Assembly: GCA_023053575.1 (NCBI GenBank)
Contig: JAKZAP010000019.1
Coordinates: 2,108,001-2,172,000, forward strand
Direction: 5' to 3'
Origin: Branchinecta lynchi
Lineage: Eukaryota; Arthropoda; Branchiopoda; Anostraca; Branchinectidae
DNA length: 64,000 nucleotides
Every line of letters begins with the position of its first letter. The stretch's first letter is position 1. This document shows, in pieces, positions 56,000 to 64,000 of the stretch. The notes under the pieces were generated by a model. It did not search any database, was not told the origin of the DNA, and saw only the letters and a program-made list of their open reading frames with translations. The position numbers were made by a program, and so were the translations under genes.

Positions 56000-56749
56000 T
56001 TTACTGAGATAAAGCCAATTCTCTTTTTCTTGCGTTTTTTTTTTTTTGTCAGAATCAAGAAAGGGGAAAGCTCTGCCGTTTCGCAGAATCGATAAGTTGC
56101 TCTTCGATAGTCAGTTTTTTATTTTGGTTCTCCTTCCTGATTGGTGAACAAATGGCGGATATCCAATCCGTATAAACAGGTATCAAAGAGTGAGAAGACA
56201 TTTGTACAAAATTGAGAAGAGAGAACTGAGAGTTCAGATTAAAAACGCAATTGTTGTTCAGAAATAAAAACTACGACAACACGACCGTTGGGAGTGTTAT
56301 TGATCAAGCATTCGAGATCGCATGAGGAAAGGAAATCAGTTGAAAGGACGTGCTTGAAGGAATAACAGCGTCTTTAGTACTTGCCGCTTGTTTTTCTAGA
56401 ATTTGTCTCAGCTACGTCCTGATCTTGACGGGATTGGCGTGACTGCCACAGTTACAGGTTACAATCTAACTGCAAACACTAGGCAGTGGAAAGAAAACCG
56501 CTATCCCCTCAGAAATAGATAGAGGGGGTTGGAGCAAAGGGACATCACGCTGGAGACAAGATCGCCTGCATGGAAGAGTAACTTTCGTAAATGACAAAAA
56601 GTCCGCCGTGCTTTGTATTCCTGATAAGGCACAGCAGGTTCGATCGGATTTATTTTCCGAAGCCTGCCGCGATTCGTATCGATAATAGGGGCTAAGGCTC
56701 GATTGGGTTTATTTTGTGGGATTTGCGTCGAGACCTTTACGGAAGGTGA
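56000..56749. other. No gene seen
   Basis: No recognisable coding or repeat family apart from a short T-run at 56037. Confidence 0.4.
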
Positions 56750-56757
56750 CCAGAGAG

Positions 56758-59309
56758 CAGAGCAAAATAACTGTAGAGAGTAATGTGCGAACTTAGAAAA
56801 AGTGATAAACATTCAAATCGCAGCAACACTAGCTCCACTAGCGATACGAACATCCCTACTGGAACTCAACCATTAGTAGAGCATAATTATTTGCTCTGAC
56901 CAATCGTTAACGAGCGCTGGCTAGAATTTCTACGTCCGCCACTGCACGCAGCGGACAAAGTGAGCTGGGCGGCGCTACGACGGAGGCCCATTTTTTATGG
57001 CACTTGAGCTTACTCAAGTGCCATATAGCGATTGTAATTTCTGTCCGTCAGTCGGTCTGTCGGTCCCGGTTTTGCTAGTTCGGGCACTTCCAGATAAGCT
57101 ACGACGATGAAACTTGGCAGGCATATCAGGAACTGGACCAGATTAAATTAGAAATGGTCGCTTCCCCGATCCGACCATCTGGAGGGGAGTGGAGGGAGGG
57201 GGAATCCGGAAAAAATAGAAAAACTGAGATATTTTTAGCTTACGAGCGGGTGATCGGATCTTAATGAAACTTGATATATGGAAGGACTTCGTGTATCAGA
57301 CCCTCCATTTTAAATCCAGACCGTATCCGGTGACATTGGGGGGAGTTGGAGGGGGAAACCGGAAATCTTGGAAAACACTTAGAGTGGAGGGATCCGGATG
57401 AAACTTGGTGGAAAGTACAAGCAAAAGTCCTAGCTACGTGACTGATATAACTTTGGGGGAGTTGGGGGGGGGAGAAGTCCGAATTTGTAGTGATCCCGCG
57501 AGTTCCGTGCTTCCTGATGTGCTGGGACGATGGAAATTGACAGGCATGTCTGGGACAGATTAAATAGGAAATCGTCAATTCCCCGATTCGACCATCTGGG
57601 GGGGGGGAGTGGAGGGAGGGTGAAGCCAAAATTTGAGGTATTTTTAGCTTGCGAACGGGTGATCGGATCTTGATGAAAGTTGATATTTAGGATGACCTCG
57701 TGTCTCAGACACTATAAATCCGGGCTGGATCCGATGACACTGGGGGGAGTTGGAGAAGGGATCCGGAAATTTTGAGAAACGCTTCGAGTGGAGGGATCGG
57801 GATGAAACTTGGTGGGAAAAACAAGCACAAGTCCTAGACAAGTCATTGACATAACCGGACCGGATCAGGGCCCTGTTGGGGAGTTGGGGTGGGGGTCCTG
57901 ATTTCTATCGATCCCGCGAGTTCGGCATACTTCCTGATGTCCTAGGGTGATGAAACTTGGCAGGTATGTCAGGGATTCGAACAGATTGACTTGAGAACAG
58001 CCTTTTTCCCGACCCGACCATCGTGGGGGGAGTGGGTGGATGGGGAGTCCGGAATCTAGTGGCGTGCATAACTTTTGAACGGGTGATCGGATTTCAATGA
58101 AACTTGTCTGGTGAGCTATCGCCTCGGACGTTCAGTGTCACGTCCGTGTCGGGTTCGATACCTGTGGGGATGGGGGGGGGGGGACTCAAGAAACTCTAAA
58201 AGCACAGGGATTGGGACGAAACTTAATGGATGGAACAAGCATTAGGCCTAGATGAAATTGACGGAGCCAGATGGTTTCGGGGCTCTGTGGGGGGAGTTGG
58301 AGGGGGTTTCCTGGAATTCCGGTAGTCGTGAGTTAGAATAGTTCCAGATGTAAAACGACAAGGAAACTTTGCAGGCATATTAGCGACCCGAATTATCTTG
58401 ACTTAAGAACCTGACACAACATACCCCAAACTTCCGTTCCTAGATCCGAGCATTTTTTGGGGAGCAAGAGAAGAGAAATATGGCAATTGACTTCTATAAA
58501 TTGCAAACGAGTGGTCTGATTCGAGTGAAACTTCATGGGTGATACGAATCGATGGCCTCGACATGTAAAACATGCGTTCGAACCATACGCGACCACGATT
58601 AGGGGAATTGGGGGTGGGGGGACTTTTGACATGCACAAAAACCAAACGGATGGACCGAATGAGATGCAAATTCGACAGTGCCGAGTTCATTCGGCCTAGA
58701 TTTCTTATTTGGCGCCCGGGCCGGATTCGGCCAAGGTAGGGGGGGGGGGGGGGTACTGGAAACTTGCAGATAGACTATGCTCTAATTTCAGTAAAACTTG
58801 AAGGACAGGAACAGGGAATTAAGAGATTGGGCCCGGACCGGCTCCGACAACGTTGGTGGGAGGGGGGGGGGGGGGTGTACCGAAACTTTCCAAAAATGCT
58901 CAGATTCGAGTGAAACTTGATAGATGGTATAAAAGAAGATGCTTTAGGTGGTCGATTTTTTTTATTCCGAACCAGATTCGGCCACGGTAGGTGGAAATAG
59001 AGTGAGTACCGGAAATCGTGTAGCACGTCTAGGGATCAAACAAATGGATTTATTGGGATGAAAGTTTGAACAGTCATGTGCATTTGCTACAGACAATCGA
59101 GACGATGCCGGAACTGCTCAGAAATGAGTGAAACTAAATTTCCTATTTCTATTTCCGAACCGCATTTTTGGATGGCGGGTGTATTTTGTGACGTTCTCAT
59201 CTACTTTCTTGTACAGCCTACTCGTACAAGTGCCATATGAGCTCGTAGCTCTTGTTGATGCATGGGAAGGATAGGTCTTTGCATTACTCTCTAGAGTTAT
59301 TTTGCTCTG
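56758..59309. mobile_element. CAGAGCAAAA hAT-type MITE split by a minisatellite element
   Basis: The left CAGAGCAAAATAACTGTAGA and right TCTAGAGTTATTTTGCTCTG are near-perfect inverted repeats (~27 of 28). Both sides carry CCAGAGAG (56750-56757 and 59310-59317), an 8-bp target duplication typical of hAT. The body matches 22024-22357 up to GGGCGGCGCTACGA and resumes at GGATAGGTCTTTGC. The interval 56990-59256 is inserted foreign sequence. Confidence 0.9.
56990..59256 (+). mobile_element. Minisatellite-bearing hairpin-ended element, copy 2 (complete)
   Basis: Starts TTTTTTATGGCACTTG with the hairpin GGCACTTGAG-CTTA-CTCAAGTGCC, then CCATATAGCGATTG, a (YGTC)n-like head CCGTCAGTCGGTCTGTCGG and GATGAAACTTGGCAGG. 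Roughly 400-bp units follow. It ends ACTCGTACAAGTGCCATATG with the hairpin GAGCT-CGT-AGCTC and CTTGTT. Because the host MITE is known elsewhere without it, both boundaries are fixed to within a few bases. No protein encoded. Confidence 0.88.
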
Positions 59310-59738
59310 CCAGAGAGTCAATGATATAGTTTTACTTTATTCCCCAATAGCCTTATTTTGCGCCGTCCAGTAAAAGCAAGGATGTAAAAATTATATTTCT
59401 GGCTCAAACAGAATGTCTACCCTTCCTACGGTCTAAACCAGTGTTCATAATTACAAGAAAGACCACGGAGCAATTAGAAAATTGGGAGATACTTACGAAA
59501 TTTCACTTAATCCAAGAAGTTGCTATTTGATGAATTCAGTAACTAATCAGCCCTCAGCTTGCCTCAGTAGACGGAAATCCGCTTCCCAAAATCTACGCAA
59601 TGAAATCAGATAACCGATGAAATCGGTGAATTTAAATTTGTCTCTATGCCACTAGAAAAATGAATAGAAATAACGACGCATAACAGATTCCTTCACTGTA
59701 CTGTCAGATAACAATAATCCACGGTTTCAACAGATACA

Positions 59739-61368
59739 TTTTTTATGGCACTTGCCCTTCGGCCAAGTGCCATATAGCGATCGCAATTTGTGTCCGTCCG
59801 TCGGTCTGTCGGTCTGTCCAGGTTTTGCTAGTTCGGGCACTTCCACATAAGCTAGAACGATAAAACTTGGCAGGCGTATCAGGGACCCCAAATGATTAAG
59901 TTGGAAATAGTCACTTCCCCGATCCGAGCACCGTGGGGGGAGTGGAGGGAGGGGGAATCCGGAATCTTGAGGTATTTGTAACTTTTGAACGGGTGATCGG
60001 ATCTCGATGGAACTTGATATTTGGAAAGACCTCATACCTCAGACGACCCACTTATAATCCGGACCGGATCAGGTGACTTTTGGGGGGAGCTGGAGGAGGC
60101 AACCGGAAATCTTGGGAAATGCTATGAGTGGAGGGGTCGAGATGAAACTTGGTGGGAAGACACCTAGCAAACAATAGATACATCATTGACATAACCGAGC
60201 CGATTCGGGCACTGTGGGGGGAGTGGAGGGAGGGGGAATCCGGAATCTTGAGGTATTTATAACTTTTGAACGGGTGATCGGATCTCGTTGGAACTTGATA
60301 TTTGGAAAGACCTCATGCCTCAGACGGCCTACTTAAAATCCGGACCGGATCCGGTGACTTTTGGGGGGAGCTGGAGGGGGCAACCGGAAATCTTGGGAAA
60401 CGCTATGAGTGGAGGGATCGAGATGAAACTTGGTTGGAAGACACCTATCAAACACTAGATACATCATTGACATAACCGAGCCGATTCGGGTACTGTGGGG
60501 GGAGTGGAGGGAGGGGGAATCCGGAATCTTGAGGTATTTATAACTTTTGAACGGGTGATCGGATCTCGATGGAACTTGATATTTGGAAAGACCTCATACC
60601 TCAGACGACCCACTTATAATCCGGACCGGATCAGGTGACTTTTGGGGGGAGCTGGAGGAGGCAACCGGAAATCTTGGGAAATGCTATGAGTGGAGGGGTC
60701 GAGATGAAACTTGGTGGGAAGACACCTAGCAAACAATAGATACATCATTGACATAACCGAGCCAATTCGGGCACTGTGTGGGGAGTAGAAGGAGGGGAAA
60801 TCCGGAATCTTGAGGTATTTATAACTTTTGAACGGGTGATCGGATCTCGATGGAACTTGATATTTGGAAAGGCCTCATGCCTCAGAAGACCCACTTAAAA
60901 TCCGGACCGGATCCGGTGACTTTTGGGGGAGCTGGAGGGGGCAACCGGAAATCTTGGGAAACGCTATGAGTGGAGGGATCGAGATGAAACTTGGTTGGAA
61001 GACACCTATCAAACACTAGATACATCATTGACATGACCGAGCCGATTCGGGCACTGTCGGGGGAGTGGAGGGAGGGGGAATCCGGAATCTTGAGGTATTT
61101 ATAACTTTTGAACGGGTGACCGGATCTCGATGAAACTTGATATTTGGAAAGACCTCATGCCTCAGACGACCCACTTAAAATCCGGACCGGATCCGGTGAC
61201 TTTTGGGCGGAGCTGGAGGGGAGAACCGGAAATATTGGAAAACGCTAAGAGTGGATGGATCGAGATGAAACTTGGTGGGAAGACACCTAGCAAACACTAG
61301 ATATATCATTGACATAACCGAGCCGTGCTTACTCGTAACAAGTGCCATATGAGCTCGTAGCTCTTGTT
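59739..61368 (+). mobile_element. Minisatellite-bearing hairpin-ended element, copy 3 (complete)
   Basis: The 5' T-run and hairpin TGGCACTTG-CCCTTCGG-CCAAGTGCCA, the head GTCCGTCCGTCGGTCTGTCG, then five ~281-bp units. GGAATCTTGAGG lies at 59961, 60242, 60523, 60804 and 61084. It ends ACTCGTAACAAGTGCCATAT, the GAGCTCGTAGCTC hairpin and CTTGTT. Units 1/3 and 2/4 share private variants, so a 562-bp dimer was duplicated. Confidence 0.9.
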
Positions 61369-61371
61369 TTG

Positions 61372-61520
61372 GATATTAGTGTTATGTTTTTCAATTTGTG
61401 GGCATGACAAAATTTATCCACGCAGAAGAGCCGAAATACCGCCGAAAAACAGCTTCCGACTTTTTTGCTTGTTCTCATGTTTCCGGAAAAGTCAACCGAT
61501 GCTTTTTATGATTTTAAATT
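61372..61520 (+). repeat. CCGACTTTTTTGC repeat (relative of 52197)
   Basis: GCAGAAGAGCCGAAATACCG, CCGACTTTTTTGCTTG and GATGCTTTTTATG parallel the 52330-52415 copy. Confidence 0.45.
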
Positions 61521-61979
61521 TATAGTAATACGCAACATAACAGAAAATAGAATACGTACGACAATTGTATCGTCCCACATATTCGTATCATAATACCTTT
61601 CTAGTTCAAACTCCGCACGATCCGTCATTGAGACCTTAAGGGCTCTACTTCGACAAATTATCCACCGCTTTTGCTGTTTAAAGCCTTTTCGTGGCACCTC
61701 GCACTATTTAGGCTACTGTTTATTTCCCGTTTTCAAAACTATCTGAAGACTGTAAAACCAGGTTCTGCTTTTAACAAATTATCCACGGCTCTGGCTGTTA
61801 TAAGCCCTTTCCCAGGCCAATTGACTTCTATAGAAGAGCTAATGTATATTTAGAAAATATTCGCGTTTTAGCAGCAGTCACTCTTCGTATCAAAAACCTC
61901 CTCACAACCTATTCTATTATTCTCTGTATAGAACTATTGGGGCAGGGCAAAATGGATAATTTCGTTTTTTGAAACTTCA

Positions 61980-62105
61980 GCGGCTTTGAGCCTGAAGAGG
62001 ACCCTTGCCAAGAAGGTCCGAAAAATAGTTCTAATAAGACTCAGCTGACGTATCCGTTTTACACCGCCAAATATGACTCGCAGTCAGCTTGGGCTGAATA
62101 TTTAC
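61980..62105 (+). repeat. CTGAAGAG...CGAAA-core dispersed repeat
   Basis: GCCTGAAGAGGACCCTTGCC, GGTCCGAAAAATAG, CTCAGCTGACGTATCCG and TCGCAGTCAGCTTGGGCTGA. The last phrase also ends copies at 14385, 21945 and 22475. Confidence 0.65.
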
Positions 62106-62775
62106 TTTCATCCATGCATCCACGTACTTCTCTTCTTCTATAAAAGTCTGAAAGAAGGATCACTCCCATTTGTTTGATCGATATTACACCAAGCGGCAAA
62201 AAATCATCCCGCAGAAGTAACCATGAATTTCACTTTTTATGTTTTAGGCCCAATGTGAAATGTATTCGCGTCCAACATTGTTCGGGATCGACAAAAGCGG
62301 GAAGGGAAAAGAAATGAATGGTGCAAGAGGAAAGGAAGAAAAACAGAAAAGCATAGGAAAATTGGAAAAGCTGGACTAGGAGGCAATCATAGGAAAAAGA
62401 GAACAGATACACCGTTCGTTTCCTCTTTTTAGGTCCACTGGTCCATTAATAATAGCCTAATAATAATAAAATGCAAAGAAATAGGCCATTGTCCTCGACA
62501 GAATGTATCCCCCCCCCCCCCGTTCCTTACCAATTCCCCTTTTTCCTTTATAAATTTAATATATTGTTAAGTATAAAATAGTGAAACGCTGCCAAATTCT
62601 GAGTTTAAAAGATAGTTAGAGGGTTTAGAGGTAGGATGATGCATACTAAGTTCACCTTTAAAAAGTTTGCGGCACTGGATACTCTGTTTAAAGATAAAAG
62701 GATAAAGATGATAGAATCCTAAAAACTCATATAGAGTGATTTTAGTTCACGGGTATAAATTATTGTCATTATAGT

Positions 62776-63165
62776 GAATGAATGAATGAATGAATTTTAT
62801 TGACCCACTGCACTACAATGAGGACTAGTGGAGTATAATAAAAGAAACTGGAGAAGGAAAAAAAGAAAAACACAAAGTACATGAACAATAACAATAACAC
62901 TTAAAGGACGGTAACTAATCTTACTCGATCATTCCTGGCCGTACAGACGGGTGATCCAGGGGTGGTTGCAAGAACGAAGGATTCGAGCACGGAGATCTTC
63001 CACCGCGGTAACAGGTTCATTAACTTTAAATCTGTTGATTAAATAGGTGTTCCGCGTCCATAGTAGCAATTTTAGCAAAAATTTAAGGTAACGAAAGAAT
63101 AGTGAACGGATATGTTTGATTTCAAAACGGGTAAAAGTTTTCCAGAAAGGGGTGCTACAGAAAGG
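62776..63165 (-). mobile_element. (ATTC)n-tailed LINE 3' end
   Basis: Minus strand reads FFRYLKFLLKLLLWTRNTYL, INRFKVNEPVTAVEDLRAR, SCNHPWITRLYGQE-stop. The UTR ends TCAATAAAATTCATTC with ATTC repeats (62776-62796 on the plus strand). Same family as 5626-6107. Confidence 0.8.
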
Positions 63166-63220
63166 TTTCCGACTCTAAATAACTCCGGGGTAATTGCGAG
63201 TAATCATAATGAGCAGAGTT

Positions 63221-64000
63221 AACAAGAGCTGCAAGCTCATATGGCACTTGCAAGGCTGGGTCAGAGGATGAAAGTAGGAATTCTTCAGTTCGTGGGTTTG
63301 TTGTGATTATTTGTAAGCAAAACCCTTGAGATAATGGGTCCTTGGAAATCACGAGAACATATCGTTTGGTAATAAAATTGGCTGTGATGATGCGCACTTT
63401 AGGGGCGCTAGAAATTCATCTCTAATCAAAACTCTTGAAGCAAAAATGATAATGAGCTCATCGGGAGAATGAAATGTATATTTTAATCAGAAGTATCATT
63501 TGTACTTTAAGAAATTCAATTGTAAGCAAAACCCATGAGGCAAAAATATTCTAATCATGTCAAGTATCTAATGTTCAAGTTTCATGGTCGTAGCACATCT
63601 GGAAGTACTTTAACTGGTGATCACCGGAATTCCGGACCCCCCTTCCTCCCCCACAGTGCTCGAACCCGATCCAGTTTTGTCACTGATGAATCTAGGGCTT
63701 GTGCTTGTTCTTCCCACCAAGTTTCATCCCAATCGCTCCACTCTTAGCGTGTCACAAGATTTACGGCTCCCCCCTGACTCCCCCCCCCCCCCCCCACAAT
63801 AATCGGATCCGGTTTGGACTTCACATGGGACATCCGAGACACGAGGTCTTTCCAAATATCAAGTTTCATTAAGATCTGATCACCCGTTCCAAAGTTATAC
63901 GTACCTCTAGATTCCGGATTCCCCTTCTCTCCACTACCCCACGGGGTTCGGATCGGGGAAGTGACTATTTCAAGTTAGTTTGGTCGGGTCCCTGGTACGC
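63221..64000 (-). mobile_element. Minisatellite-bearing hairpin-ended element, copy 4 (runs off window)
   Basis: AACAAGAGCTGCAAGCTCAT followed by ATGGCACTTG is the reverse complement of the 3' terminus of copies 1-3. From about 63590 reverse-strand array sequence follows (TCACCGGAATTCCGG, CCAAGTTTCATCCCAATCG, GATCACCCGTTCC). 63260-63590 holds a segment not matched elsewhere. Confidence 0.8.

Noticed and set aside
59930..61330. CRISPR-like array
   Set aside because: Units are 281 bp tandem repeats with no unique spacers and no cas genes.

Overview
The window is nuclear DNA from an invertebrate metazoan. The evidence is one intron-rich gene with consensus GT-AG splice sites and many animal-type repeats (several LINE families, hAT, TTAA-site and other TIR elements). 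The phylum cannot be fixed from the sequence alone.

Only one host gene is clearly recognisable. It encodes a Sec1/Munc18 (UNC-18, STXBP1-like) protein and runs on the + strand across at least 4393-46388. Eight exons are visible: 4393-4541, 8167-8382, 10806-10907, 14124-14334, 15374-15475, 22638-22784, 27360-27550 and 46234-46388. All reading-frame phases agree across the junctions. Together they cover roughly residues 140 to 570 of a ~594-residue Munc18: the end of domain 1/start of domain 2, all of domain 3, and most of the second half of domain 2. The first ~140 codons must lie left of the window. The last ~25 codons (after a split Gly codon) were not found and probably lie in a later exon. 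The last visible intron is 18.7 kb.

Nearly everything else is repeats. (a) A near-complete LINE at about 40.6-45.48 kb has a coiled-coil ORF1 and an endonuclease/reverse-transcriptase ORF2 of about 1000 residues. (b) Many 5'-truncated LINE 3' ends fall into families told apart by their tails: (TTAC)n, (ATTC)n, (TATTC)n and (ATT)n. Several are nested in one another. (c) Four copies of a ~440-bp inverted-repeat element sit at TTAA targets. (d) A CAGAGCAAAA hAT-type MITE family is present, one copy with an 8-bp target duplication. (e) Four copies of a minisatellite-bearing element have a hairpin at each end (1-1753, 56990-59256, 59739-61368 and 63221-64000, the last on the - strand). Their layout resembles the Helentron-associated / DINE / bivalve 'pearl' class. 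(f) A 4-kb irregular repeat array fills much of intron 5.

Layout: 1-1.75 kb minisatellite element; 1.75-15.5 kb exons 1-5 of the visible gene separated by LINE and MITE debris; 15.75-19.8 kb repeat array; 22.6 and 27.4 kb further exons; 27.6-46.2 kb giant intron with a LUC7L3-like exon remnant at 33.1 kb, a tRNA-like sequence at 34.4 kb, two tandem arrays, a 1.2-kb TIR element, a perfect 36-bp inverted repeat at 39.7-39.85 kb and the full LINE; 46.4-64 kb LINE ends, hAT MITEs and minisatellite elements. I saw no convincing rRNA, CRISPR array or bacterial feature.
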